Part shown: piece by piece, positions 16,372 to 25,126 of the stretch
Position numbering within the stretch: the first letter of the stretch is position 1
How the letters are laid out: each line of letters starts with the position of its first letter
Assembly (NCBI RefSeq): GCF_002807055.1
Contig: NZ_NIXN01000001.1
Span: 868,001-932,000 of the forward strand
Source of the DNA: Confluentibacter citreus
GTDB lineage: Bacteria; Bacteroidota; Bacteroidia; Flavobacteriales; Flavobacteriaceae
Direction of reading: 5' to 3'
DNA: 64,000 bases
Notes under the pieces: model-generated
The model's database searches: none
The model's input: the letters and a program-made list of their open reading frames with translations, nothing else
Told to the model about the DNA's origin: nothing
Made by a program: the position numbers and the translations under genes

Positions 16372-17070
16372 ATGATTGGATATTATATATTAATAGGTGC
16401 TATTGCTCTTGTAAGCTGGTTAGTTAGTAGTACGCTTAAACGTAAGTTTGAAAAATACTCTAAAGTGCAATTGCGTAATGGCATGAGCGGTAAAGAGATT
16501 GCCGAAAAAATGCTGGCAGACCATGGTATTTATGACGTTGAAGTTATTTCAACACCGGGTCAATTAACAGACCATTACAATCCGAAAAACAAAACGGTAA
16601 ACTTAAGTGAATCAGTTTATAACCACCGTAATGCGGCAGCGGCAGCAGTGGCGGCTCACGAATGTGGTCATGCGGTACAACATGCCAAAGCATACGAATG
16701 GTTAAAAATGCGTTCTGCTTTAGTGCCAATTGTAAGTGTCACCTCTGGGATGTCGCAATGGGTTGTTTTTGGTGGATTGATGTTAGGTGCAGCAGCTGGT
16801 CTTGGTTTGGGATATTGGGTTGCCGTTGCAGGTTTAGTGATGATGGGGTTTGCAACTTTATTTAGCTTTATAACATTACCAGTAGAATACGATGCGAGTA
16901 ACCGTGCATTGGCTTGGTTAAAAAACAAAAATATGGTATCTCAACAAGAATACGCGGGTTCTGAAGATGCACTTAAATGGGCGGCTAGAACCTATTTGGT
17001 GGCTGCTATTGGCGCATTGGCTAACCTAGTATATTGGGGATTACAAGTATTTGGAGGCTCAAGAGATTAA
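16372..17070 (+). CDS. YugP-family membrane zinc metallopeptidase
   Basis: 232 residues. Helix 1 (about 1-20) anchors the protein; the zinc-binding HECGH (96-100) in AVAAHECGHAVQHAKAYEW is the HExxH motif of this family (neutral zinc metallopeptidase, Zn_peptidase_2). Two further hydrophobic spans lie at about 130-165 and 205-225. The third ligand is probably the Glu in LPVEYDASNRA. Substrates are unknown. It is followed by a terminator and then the MutS-like gene. Confidence 0.88.
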   Translation: MIGYYILIGAIALVSWLVSSTLKRKFEKYSKVQLRNGMSGKEIAEKMLADHGIYDVEVISTPGQLTDHYNPKNKTVNLSESVYNHRNAAAAAVAAHECGHAVQHAKAYEWLKMRSALVPIVSVTSGMSQWVVFGGLMLGAAAGLGLGYWVAVAGLVMMGFATLFSFITLPVEYDASNRALAWLKNKNMVSQQEYAGSEDALKWAARTYLVAAIGALANLVYWGLQVFGGSRD

Positions 17071-17087
17071 AAATAATAAAAGATTAC

Positions 17088-17115
17088 AAAGCCCTGAATT
17101 TTTCGGGGCTTTTTT
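17088..17115 (+). terminator. Intrinsic terminator after the zinc peptidase gene
   Basis: AAAGCCCTGA pairs with TCGGGGCTTT (10 bp, one G-T pair) around a 5-base loop and ends in a T run. Confidence 0.8.
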
Positions 17116-17144
17116 ATTTTTATGATTCACATTAAAAGTTAAGA

Positions 17145-18917
17145 ATGAATAATCCTTTAGAATATTACCAAAAGCATTTAGAAAGTTACAAGGCAGAGGT
17201 AAGCAAACTTTATAAAAAAATGACCGCTTTAAGTTTGTACCGGCTTTTGGTTTTTGTTTTAACGGTTTTTGGTATTTATCTTGTGTTCGGGCAATGGCAA
17301 GTTGCTGTTATTATTGCAGTGATTGGAATTGGGATATTTCTTTATTTGTTATCGAAATACAATGATATAAAAGCCGAAAAGCTTTTTAATGAAGCCTTGG
17401 TAAAAATTAACGAAGAAGAAATCAGTATCGCTTCGGGCGATTTTCATAATAGGAATGATGGTTTGCAATTTCAAGACCCCTCCCATTTTTATAGTTTGGA
17501 TATTGATTTGTTTGGGCGCGGTTCTTTTTTTCAATTTATAAATAGAACCACCATAAAAGAAGGTTCTGAAGAGTTAGCAAATGCTTTAAAAGCAAATAAT
17601 ACAGAAGACATTGTTTCTAGACAACAAGCCATAAAGGAACTCAGTTCTAAACCAGAATGGCGACAGTTTTATGCTGCAAAGTCAAGTTTTGTTTATGTTG
17701 AAACGCCTGCAATACAAATTATAACATGGTTAAAAAATCATCGATCATTTTTGCCAAAATTCGCGAATTGGCTTCCTATGATTTTCTCTATAGCATCACT
17801 AATTATTCTTGGATTGATATTCTTTAATATCATAACGAATCAAGCCATTATTGGCTATTGGTTGCTTTTAGGATTAGGTATTAGTAGTATGTATGTAAAA
17901 AAAATAAATGCATTATCCTCTAATACAGATAAGGTTAAAGACACCTTTAGGCAATATGCTTTGCTTTTGGATTTGATTGAGGATGAATCATTTTCTTCTG
18001 AGTTATTACAACAAAAGCAACAACAAATTCAGCAAGAAGGGAAAAAAGCTTCGGTTATTTTTACTGAACTTTCAAAGGCATTGGACGCTTTAGATAACAG
18101 AAATAATTTAATTTCGGCCATTTTTGGAAACGGACTTTTCCTGTCGGATATAAAAAACAGTTTTCATATTGAGCAATGGATTAAAGAACATGCTGATAAA
18201 GTGACGGATTGGTTCGAAGTGGTATCTTTCTTTGATGCATACAACTCTTTAGGAAACTTTGTTTTTAATCACCCCGATTTTGTGTTCCCAGAAATAATAG
18301 AGAAGGGAACGGTTATAGAAGCAGAACATTTAGGACATCCCTTGCTTAAAAAAGAAAAAAGGGTAGATAGTGATGTCACCATAAATAACGAACAGTTTTT
18401 TATAGTAACAGGAGCTAACATGGCGGGTAAAAGCACCTTTTTAAGAACGGTGTCATTGCACATCGTTATGGCAAATGTTGGATTGCCGGTTTGTGCCAAG
18501 TCGAGTCGCTATTCGCCAGTAAAACTAATTACAAGTATGCGAACCACGGATTCCTTAACCGATGATAGTTCGTATTTCTTTTCAGAATTAACACGCTTAA
18601 AATATATAGTGGATGCCATTCAAATAGAACCCTATTTTATTGTTCTGGATGAAATTTTAAAAGGTACCAATAGCACTGATAAGGCGATTGGTTCGCGCAA
18701 ATTTGTTGAAAAGTTAGTCGCCTCACATGCTACGGGTATTATTGCAACACACGATTTAAGTTTATGCGCTATTGAAAAAGAACTTGATGAAGTTAAAAAC
18801 TACTATTTTGATGCTGAAATTATTAACGATGAACTTTATTTCGACTATAAATTGAAAGAAGGCATTTGTAAAAACATGAATGCCTCATTTTTATTGAAAA
18901 AGATGAATATTGTTTAG
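17145..18917 (+). CDS. Membrane-anchored MutS-like ATPase
   Basis: 590 residues. The C-terminal third is a MutS-type ATPase: Walker A TGANMAGKST at 422-431, the Q-loop/ABC-signature region TDDSSYFFSELTRL, Walker B YFIVLDEILKGTNS near 500, and the switch ATHDLSL. The mismatch-recognition and connector domains of true MutS are missing. Instead there are two pairs of hydrophobic helices (about 27-67 and 208-250), so it is probably embedded in the inner membrane. This architecture recurs in Bacteroidota as 'MutS-related protein', function unknown. It is not the repair MutS. The 24-base gap to the next gene suggests co-transcription. Confidence 0.88.
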   Translation: MNNPLEYYQKHLESYKAEVSKLYKKMTALSLYRLLVFVLTVFGIYLVFGQWQVAVIIAVIGIGIFLYLLSKYNDIKAEKLFNEALVKINEEEISIASGDFHNRNDGLQFQDPSHFYSLDIDLFGRGSFFQFINRTTIKEGSEELANALKANNTEDIVSRQQAIKELSSKPEWRQFYAAKSSFVYVETPAIQIITWLKNHRSFLPKFANWLPMIFSIASLIILGLIFFNIITNQAIIGYWLLLGLGISSMYVKKINALSSNTDKVKDTFRQYALLLDLIEDESFSSELLQQKQQQIQQEGKKASVIFTELSKALDALDNRNNLISAIFGNGLFLSDIKNSFHIEQWIKEHADKVTDWFEVVSFFDAYNSLGNFVFNHPDFVFPEIIEKGTVIEAEHLGHPLLKKEKRVDSDVTINNEQFFIVTGANMAGKSTFLRTVSLHIVMANVGLPVCAKSSRYSPVKLITSMRTTDSLTDDSSYFFSELTRLKYIVDAIQIEPYFIVLDEILKGTNSTDKAIGSRKFVEKLVASHATGIIATHDLSLCAIEKELDEVKNYYFDAEIINDELYFDYKLKEGICKNMNASFLLKKMNIV

Positions 18918-18941
18918 GCAAAAATTAGTTACATTTAACCT

Positions 18942-19718
18942 ATGCAAGACAAACTTAAAGTAGCCATAATACAATCTAATTTGGTTTGGGAAAACCCAAA
19001 AAAGAATAGAGAAAATTTTTCTGAAAAAATAGAAACCATACATGATAATCTAGATGTTATTGTGCTTCCAGAAATGTTCACCACGGGATTTACAATGAAT
19101 GCCTCTTTAATAGCAGAAACCATGGAAGGGGAAACGGTAGCGTGGTTGCAAAAAACAGCTTCTGAAACCAATGCCGCTATCTTAGGAAGTTTAATTATTT
19201 CTGAAAATAATAAATTTTATAACCGATTGCTGTTTGTAGAACCATCTGGAGCCATAACCCATTATGATAAACGCCATACCTTTACCCTTGCCGGCGAAGG
19301 TAAAGTATATGCTTCTGGCACAAGTAAGCTGGTAATAGACTATAAGGGTTGGAAGATTTGTCCGTTAATTTGTTACGATCTACGTTTCCCAGTTTGGGCA
19401 AGAAATACAGAGAATTACGATGTGCTAATCTATGTTGCCAACTGGCCAAAGCCTAGAATTTTAGCTTGGGATACCTTGTTAAAAGCTCGTGCTATTGAAA
19501 ATATGAGTTATTGTATTGGGGTGAATAGGGTTGGAGAAGATAAAGATCATAACGAATATTGTGGGCATTCTGCAGTGTATGATGTGTTAGGGAATAACAT
19601 CACACCCATAAAGCCAAATAAGGAGCATATTGAAATAGCTACTTTAGATAAAAACCAAATTAATTTTTATAGAAATAAACTGAGGTTTTTGGATGATAGG
19701 GATATGTTTACTGTTTGA
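18942..19718 (+). CDS. Nitrilase-family omega-amidase-like hydrolase
   Basis: 258 residues with the full nitrilase catalytic triad: Glu44 (LPEMFTTGF), Lys110 (YDKRHTF) and Cys144 (LICYDLRFP). The sequence around them (TTGFTMN, HTFTLAGEG) resembles omega-amidase of the YafV/NIT2 type, which hydrolyses 2-oxoglutaramate or 2-oxosuccinamate in methionine salvage. Cytoplasmic, no signal peptide. Its 3' end overlaps the convergent lipoprotein gene by 11 bases. Confidence 0.88.
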   Translation: MQDKLKVAIIQSNLVWENPKKNRENFSEKIETIHDNLDVIVLPEMFTTGFTMNASLIAETMEGETVAWLQKTASETNAAILGSLIISENNKFYNRLLFVEPSGAITHYDKRHTFTLAGEGKVYASGTSKLVIDYKGWKICPLICYDLRFPVWARNTENYDVLIYVANWPKPRILAWDTLLKARAIENMSYCIGVNRVGEDKDHNEYCGHSAVYDVLGNNITPIKPNKEHIEIATLDKNQINFYRNKLRFLDDRDMFTV

Positions 19719-21318
19719 TTAATTCAAGAGGATGTATGTCATCCCAATCTGCTCTAACAGGCTCGTTAATTTCAAAATAGCTAGAATTTTCGGGCTGAAT
19801 TTTTTTGAGATAATTTCCAGTATCGTATTTCTTGTTGCCATTAACGTCATTTATAACCCTGACCTGATATTTACTCGGAACTAAATTCAAGAAATCCAAA
19901 TCCTCTTGTTTTGTAGAATATTTTTCGTATTTAACCTCGCCTTTATCATTGGTTAATTGAACGATAACAGGGTATGTAGCATTTATTAATTTTAATCTCC
20001 AAGAGCCAAAAGTATTCTTTTTGGGAGACACTAATTTATAATTTAATGAGTCATTTGTGTTTCCAAAAATATCCGTAAAAGTTTCAGGCAACACACTTAT
20101 ATTATAAGTATTCTCTTCGGTTTTTTTAAAATTTAATGACAATGCGTTTGTAATGGTGTCAAATGTTGAAGTAAACGTAACGTTGGTAGTATCTTTATCT
20201 ATGATGGCTATTTTAGAAGTATCGAACGATTTAAACGGTGTTGTGCCAGAAATTTTAAAATCCTCCTCATATCCAATCGTACCACGAGGGTTTGTATTAA
20301 TAAGTAATGTGTCTCTTTTATTATTTTTCAGCCTTACAACAAAATCTTGTTTAAAATCATTTTTAGACACATTAAAAACCAAAGAGTCTAACTCTAATTT
20401 TGGTTGATACCAATAATAAAGGGTATCAGCTTCTGCATCTTTAGTAATTCTGGATGTAAAACTTTCGGGCACTTCAGATATTAAAGTAATTTGCATGTCT
20501 TTATAATCACCCTCATAGCCAAAAGCAATTTTTTCACCCGAAACTAATTGTGGCCTAACCGCATTGAAATCAGTAGCTTCTTTGAATAGTTTTAAGGTAT
20601 ATAGCGAATCCGTTGGAACATCTATGAAGCTTTTGTGAAAGGCTATTTTATCTGTTTTTTGTTGAAATTTATTATCATTATTCTCATCCTTCAAGGCAAC
20701 CAACATATATTTTCCTGCTTTTACATTGTCTATTGAAAATGTAGTAACACTATCTAATGTATTGGTTATGTATTTAGGTGGTTTTTTGTATATAACGGAA
20801 TCAGTAAATGTAGAATCTACTTCATATAACATCACAGAGACAAACGTATCTGGAGCTAGTTTCTCAGCATCCAATATAGTTCCCTTAACCGAAAGAGAAT
20901 CTATATAATCACCTGTAGAAAATACATATTTGTAATAAGGGTAAGGATTCCCTTCGTTATTATCGGTTATACTATTTCCAAAATTGAAGGCATATGTAGT
21001 TTTAGGCTGTAGCGTGTCATAAATTTTAATGCTAATATATTTACTGGCGTTGCCCAAAGGTATTATTTCTGGTTGCGTGTTCATTGGGGGCGAAATAATG
21101 AGCTGCTTTTGTATATCCTTTATTTTAATATATTCATTAAAATAAATTTTTATTTCTTTACCATTAAATTGAATGGAATAATTTTCTGGTTCTGTGTTTA
21201 CAATTTTGGGAGGCTCAAGGTCTTTTGGGCCACCTTCAGGATTACCACGATTAGCACAGTTAATAAAAAAAGCGCCTATAAAAACTATTAAGATAAAATT
21301 TGAAAGTGTCTTATTCAT
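19708..21318 (-). CDS. Ig-like domain surface lipoprotein
   Basis: 536 residues from MNKTLSNF. The upstream in-frame start at 21339 is unlikely because it falls inside the -7 box. A signal peptide ends in the lipobox FFINC with Cys21, so it is a lipoprotein. An Ig-like (Big_5 / SbsA-type) domain follows (PPKIVNTEPEN... IKIYFNEYI), then several beta-rich repeats, including two of carbohydrate-binding/prealbumin-like appearance. This is a Bacteroidota conserved 'Ig-like domain-containing protein', role unknown, likely at the outer membrane or in the periplasm. Confidence 0.8.
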   Translation of the reverse strand: MNKTLSNFILIVFIGAFFINCANRGNPEGGPKDLEPPKIVNTEPENYSIQFNGKEIKIYFNEYIKIKDIQKQLIISPPMNTQPEIIPLGNASKYISIKIYDTLQPKTTYAFNFGNSITDNNEGNPYPYYKYVFSTGDYIDSLSVKGTILDAEKLAPDTFVSVMLYEVDSTFTDSVIYKKPPKYITNTLDSVTTFSIDNVKAGKYMLVALKDENNDNKFQQKTDKIAFHKSFIDVPTDSLYTLKLFKEATDFNAVRPQLVSGEKIAFGYEGDYKDMQITLISEVPESFTSRITKDAEADTLYYWYQPKLELDSLVFNVSKNDFKQDFVVRLKNNKRDTLLINTNPRGTIGYEEDFKISGTTPFKSFDTSKIAIIDKDTTNVTFTSTFDTITNALSLNFKKTEENTYNISVLPETFTDIFGNTNDSLNYKLVSPKKNTFGSWRLKLINATYPVIVQLTNDKGEVKYEKYSTKQEDLDFLNLVPSKYQVRVINDVNGNKKYDTGNYLKKIQPENSSYFEINEPVRADWDDIHPLELIKQ

Positions 21319-21338
21319 TACCAAATGAAACTTTTGCA

Positions 21339-21346
21339 CAAACCTA
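21339..21346 (-). promoter_or_regulatory. -7 box of the Ig-like lipoprotein gene, part of a duplicated leader
   Basis: On the minus strand TAGGTTTG is an exact -7 match. The surrounding ~50 bases (21315-21366) are nearly identical to 23658-23707, upstream of the next minus-strand lipoprotein gene, so the two share a duplicated promoter/leader. Confidence 0.55.
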
Positions 21347-21415
21347 CATAATTTTAGAGATATAATGTAAGCGTTAAGTTTGTTTTGTAGAACGTATGAA
21401 ATATTAATAAATTTT

Positions 21416-23632
21416 CTAGATATCTAAAGGTTTTAAATTAATATGTTGAGCTTGGGGATTTCCTTCCACAATTTTATAAAAAGAATTTAATTTAATGTTT
21501 TTAAATACTTGTTGCTTGCCGCTACCCGCCCAAATTATTTTTAATTCAATTATTTCTGAAGCTTTTCCTAAACCAATTTCAGCCCTTAAAGTGGAGCAGC
21601 CAAAACTACCTCCAGAACTTATGGTATTATAGATTTTACGTTGTTTTCCATTTTCCATAGTGGTCAATTCTAATTTACTTCCAATTGCCGAACGATTTGC
21701 TTTGGTGCCTTCTAACCTAAACGACACCCAATTATTCTCATTCTGATAGGGGTTTTTTAATACAGAATTAAAAAAAACATCACTTTCAAATGCTCCTCCC
21801 ATAACAGTGTGTATGTCTTGGTCGCCATCATTATCAATATCAGAAAAAGATACACCATGCCCTTTTTGTATATTTCCAAAACCACCTGCGGTTGTTACAT
21901 CTTGAAACGATTCTGCACCATTGTTTCTAAATACTCTAGAGGGGATAATAGATTGAAAGTTTGGCTCTCCAGTATTGAGAAAAATGTCTAAATAGCCATC
22001 ATTATCCAAATCTCCAAAATTGGCTCCCATAGCATATCCTATTTTGTTCAATCCTACTTCTTTGGAAACATCTACAAAAACACCGCCGTTATTTTTGTAA
22101 AGGTGCATGGTTTCTGCTAAAAAGGGTTCGCCCAAAAGTTCACGTACAATTTCGCCTGTAATAGGGATAGTCGTTAGGGGTCTGTAACCAGACACAAAAA
22201 TATCTGCCCATCCATCGTTATTATAATCAAATGACCAAGTAGGGAACGTTGAAATTTCTTCTCCTAAACCAATGCTTTCCCCAATTTCATCAAATGTTAA
22301 ATTCCCTAATTTATCTACTCCTTTATTCATGTATAAAAGATTTTTACTGCCAGGAAAAAGTGTGGATATGTATATATCCATCCAACCATCATTATTAAAG
22401 TCGATAGCGGTAGAACCCTTAACAAAATAGGGCTTGCTAGCAGTGGTTATGGTAAGCCCTGCGCTAATAGTATTGTTCGTGAAAGTGCCATCTCCATTGT
22501 TTAAATAAAATTCGGATTCATTTATATTTTCTGAATCAGCTTCATTTCCCACAAACAAATCTAACCATCCATCATTGTTAAAATCGGCCCATGTAGCTGT
22601 TTGTGTAGGATTAAAAGAAAGTAAACCAGCTTCTATGGTGACATCGGTAAATGTATCATCTCCATTATTGCGCAACAAAGAATTAGGTTGTTTACCATAA
22701 GCTCCCATCCATGCTCCCCTTAAAATGAAAACATCTAAAAAGCCATCATTATTATAATCAGCTTGTACTATATTCAATCCACCACCCATTTCCATGATAC
22801 CTGCTGTTTCAGATTTTTCCGTAAAAGTACCATCTCCATTATTTACAAAATATCTTAGGTGATGCGAAGGAAACCAACTAGAAACCATAACATCCAACAG
22901 ATTATCATTATTGAAATCATCTACAATGCCGCCACCAGATAGCTCATTAACATTTAAACCCAACTTAGGAGCAACATCATCGAATTTTTTTAACGGGTAT
23001 TCTGATTCAAAAACGTTTTCTGGGATAAGCCATTTTTCTGGGACACCCGATGGGTATTCTCCTAAAGTCATGTAGGCAACATTTAATAACCACCTACTCG
23101 TATAATCTTGTGAGTCCAGTTCTAAGAATTGCTCAAATAATGCTATAGCTTTTCTTGACCCCTCTGGCATGTGATGATAACCTTTTGGTTGTATAGGAAC
23201 AATACATGAAGCAGAGGCGTCGTGGTGATGTATGCAGTTTTCCTGTTCTCCTAATCTCATATAAGCAATTGCTAACAAAATGCTTATTTTTTTTTCATCA
23301 TCATAGTTTAAAGTATATCTCAACAAGCCTTTTTTGCTTTTTTCCAATAAAAGTTCCAAGGCCTTAATGGCGTCTTTTGACTTTCCGGCATATAAAAGCG
23401 ACTCAGCCCTCATTAAATTATAGCTGTCTTTTTGGTCTTCAGAAGCTAATTTAATAACGCTATCAAGGTAAGTAACCCTAGCTGATGCTCCATAATAATT
23501 TGGATGTGCAAAAAACTGTTCTTTTGCTGTTTTTTTAATAAGTTCTGCGATGGTCATTTCTTTTTTGGCGCAGGAAGTTATTATTAAGAAAAGCAATAAA
23601 ATTTTTAGTAAACACTTTGGGATTCTAAGCAT
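21416..23632 (-). CDS. CRTAC1-like FG-GAP/ASPIC-UnbV lipoprotein
   Basis: 738 residues. The signal peptide ends in the lipobox IITSC (Cys21). Residues about 30-200 are helical, TPR-like. A seven-bladed beta-propeller follows, made of FG-GAP (VCBS-like) repeats with calcium-binding DFNNDGWLDLFVG-type motifs recurring at roughly 50-60 residue spacing. The C-terminus is an ASPIC/UnbV domain (NRSAIGSKLEL...GLGKASEIIELKIIW). Proteins of this kind are outer-surface lipoproteins in Bacteroidota, thought to bind ligands or other cells; no enzyme activity is known. It shares a duplicated leader with the neighbouring Ig-like lipoprotein. Confidence 0.88.
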   Translation of the reverse strand: MLRIPKCLLKILLLFLIITSCAKKEMTIAELIKKTAKEQFFAHPNYYGASARVTYLDSVIKLASEDQKDSYNLMRAESLLYAGKSKDAIKALELLLEKSKKGLLRYTLNYDDEKKISILLAIAYMRLGEQENCIHHHDASASCIVPIQPKGYHHMPEGSRKAIALFEQFLELDSQDYTSRWLLNVAYMTLGEYPSGVPEKWLIPENVFESEYPLKKFDDVAPKLGLNVNELSGGGIVDDFNNDNLLDVMVSSWFPSHHLRYFVNNGDGTFTEKSETAGIMEMGGGLNIVQADYNNDGFLDVFILRGAWMGAYGKQPNSLLRNNGDDTFTDVTIEAGLLSFNPTQTATWADFNNDGWLDLFVGNEADSENINESEFYLNNGDGTFTNNTISAGLTITTASKPYFVKGSTAIDFNNDGWMDIYISTLFPGSKNLLYMNKGVDKLGNLTFDEIGESIGLGEEISTFPTWSFDYNNDGWADIFVSGYRPLTTIPITGEIVRELLGEPFLAETMHLYKNNGGVFVDVSKEVGLNKIGYAMGANFGDLDNDGYLDIFLNTGEPNFQSIIPSRVFRNNGAESFQDVTTAGGFGNIQKGHGVSFSDIDNDGDQDIHTVMGGAFESDVFFNSVLKNPYQNENNWVSFRLEGTKANRSAIGSKLELTTMENGKQRKIYNTISSGGSFGCSTLRAEIGLGKASEIIELKIIWAGSGKQQVFKNIKLNSFYKIVEGNPQAQHINLKPLDI

Positions 23633-23679
23633 TTTTATGAAAAATTAATGATTAATTTCATTACCGAATGAACTTTACA

Positions 23680-23712
23680 CAAACCTACATAATTTTAGAT
23701 ATATAATATCAA
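23680..23712 (-). promoter_or_regulatory. Promoter of the CRTAC1-like lipoprotein gene
   Basis: Reading the minus strand: CTTG (complement of 23710-23713), a 22-base spacer, then TAGGTTTG (complement of 23680-23687). The -7 box is an exact match. The 249-base gap between this gene and the small secreted proteins otherwise shows nothing definite. Confidence 0.55.
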
Positions 23713-23880
23713 GGATGAAAAGTCTGTTGATTAGGATTTTTTATTATCTTAATTGAATAATTAAAAAATGAATTATATGATATTGTGAATTAAACCATTA
23801 TAGATTAATTCAGTCTAATGAAAGATTGAAAAAATCTTATAAAAAACAAATTCATTTTAGCAACAATTAAACTCAAAATT

Positions 23881-24219
23881 ATGACAAAAAAAATTTTTAT
23901 CCTATTATTCTTTTTAGGAAGTGTTGCCACTTTTGCACAAAGCAAAATTGATGGCAAATGGAAAGGTACTCGTGAAGGACAAAATGGTACCGTAGAATTA
24001 AATTACACGTTTAAGGTTGAAGGAGACAAACTTACTGGTACTTCTACAACCCCTCGTGGTGAAAATCCAATTGAGAACGGGAAAGTTGACGGTAAAAAAT
24101 TCTCATACACGATGTCATTTGGAGAGATGACCATAGAGAACAACGGAGAATTAGTAAGCGATAACGAAATCGTTATTAAAACCCAAAGAGGAGAAATGAA
24201 ACTTACAAGAGTGGAATAA
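23881..24219 (+). CDS. Small secreted beta-rich protein, tandem paralogue 1
   Basis: 112 residues: Sec signal peptide (1-19, ending TFAQ) and a mature domain of about 92 residues starting KIDGKWKGTREG. The pattern W-x-G...YTFKVEGDKLTGT...PIENGKVDGKKFSYTMSF...GELVSDNEI suggests an eight-strand, calycin/lipocalin-like beta-barrel. I do not recognise a named function; similar domains occur in many Bacteroidota secreted proteins. It is the first of three tandem copies. A terminator separates it from copy 2. Confidence 0.8.
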   Translation: MTKKIFILLFFLGSVATFAQSKIDGKWKGTREGQNGTVELNYTFKVEGDKLTGTSTTPRGENPIENGKVDGKKFSYTMSFGEMTIENNGELVSDNEIVIKTQRGEMKLTRVE

Positions 24220-24235
24220 TTCTAAACCTTATTTA

Positions 24236-24275
24236 CAGCCTCAAATAGGAACTTCTTATTTGAGGCTGTTTTTTT
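24236..24275 (+). terminator. Intrinsic terminator between paralogues 1 and 2
   Basis: CAGCCTCAAATA (24236-24247) pairs perfectly with TATTTGAGGCTG (24257-24268) and is followed by seven T. Confidence 0.9.
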
Positions 24276-24307
24276 AAATCACAAACAAACTAAATGCAAT
24301 TATTATT

Positions 24308-24643
24308 ATGAAAAATCTATTTACATTATTATTTTTTGTGGGATGCTTTTCCACATTTGCGCAGAGCAAAATAGACGGCAACTGGAAAGGTAGTCGTGAA
24401 ACACCAAACGGAACATTCGAACTAAATTACACTTTTAAAGTTGAAGGTGATAAACTAACAGGAATCTGGAAAACGGAATTTGGTGAGTCTCCATTAGAAA
24501 ACGGAAAAGTTGATGGTAACAAATTTTCGTACAGTATTTCTTTTAATGAAATGACTATTGAAAACAATGCCGAACTTGTTAGCGATGATGAAATAGTCAT
24601 TAAAAGTGAAAGAGGTGATATGAAACTTACTCGAGTGAAATAA
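24308..24643 (+). CDS. Small secreted beta-rich protein, tandem paralogue 2
   Basis: 111 residues, same plan as the preceding gene: signal peptide ending TFAQ, then KIDGNWKGSRET, YTFKVEGDKLTGIW, PLENGKVDGNKFSYSISF and a C-terminal MKLTRVK. It differs from copy 1 mainly in the loop after LTG. The three genes are a clear local triplication. Function not known. Confidence 0.8.
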   Translation: MKNLFTLLFFVGCFSTFAQSKIDGNWKGSRETPNGTFELNYTFKVEGDKLTGIWKTEFGESPLENGKVDGNKFSYSISFNEMTIENNAELVSDDEIVIKSERGDMKLTRVK

Positions 24644-24711
24644 ATTTGGTTAAGTATATTAGAATCGGAATTTATTTGATAAATTTCAAAACAAATTAAA
24701 CTATAACTATT

Positions 24712-25056
24712 ATGACAAAACAAATTTTTATTTTATTATTTCTTGCTGGGTGCTTCACCACGTTTGCCCAAAGTAAGATTGATGGAGACTGGAAAGGTAC
24801 TGCAGAATCTCCAAACGGTGTATTTGAATTGGCTTATACTTTTAAAGTTGAAGGCGATAAACTTACCGGAGCTTTGAAAACCGAATTTGGCGACACACCT
24901 ATTGAAAATGGAAAAGTTGACGGCAAAAAGTTTTCTTATACACTCTCTTTCAATGGTGACATGGTAATAAATGTTACAGGAGAACTTGTTACAGATGACG
25001 AAATTTCAACTAAAACGGATATGGGTGAAACAAAACTTAACAGAGTAAAATCTTAA
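24712..25056 (+). CDS. Small secreted beta-rich protein, tandem paralogue 3
   Basis: 114 residues. Same signal peptide and fold pattern (KIDGDWKGTAES, YTFKVEGDKLTGAL, PIENGKVDGKKFSYTLSF) but with one extra residue in the second half (NGDMVINVTGELV) and a more divergent C-terminus. Copies 2 and 3 share the FG(E/D)(S/T)P(L/I)ENG segment and look closest to each other. It ends at a bidirectional terminator shared with comF. Confidence 0.8.
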   Translation: MTKQIFILLFLAGCFTTFAQSKIDGDWKGTAESPNGVFELAYTFKVEGDKLTGALKTEFGDTPIENGKVDGKKFSYTLSFNGDMVINVTGELVTDDEISTKTDMGETKLNRVKS

Positions 25057-25078
25057 GTTTATATGTTTTAAATAATAA

Positions 25079-25117
25079 AAAACAGCAATAGGCTTCAAGC
25101 CTATTGCTGTTTTTTTT
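25079..25117. terminator. Bidirectional terminator between paralogue 3 and comF
   Basis: AAAACAGCAATAGGCTT and AAGCCTATTGCTGTTTT form a long perfect inverted repeat with A and T runs at the two ends, so it can act in both directions for the convergent genes. Confidence 0.88.
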
Positions 25118-25126
25118 ATGGCTAAA

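Noticed and set aside
16662-16928. Open frames within the zinc peptidase gene (both strands)
   Set aside because: Shadows of the well-supported HExxH protein; no start context or similarity.
17145-18917. DNA mismatch repair MutS
   Set aside because: Lacks the mismatch-recognition (Phe-x-Glu) and connector domains and carries membrane helices.
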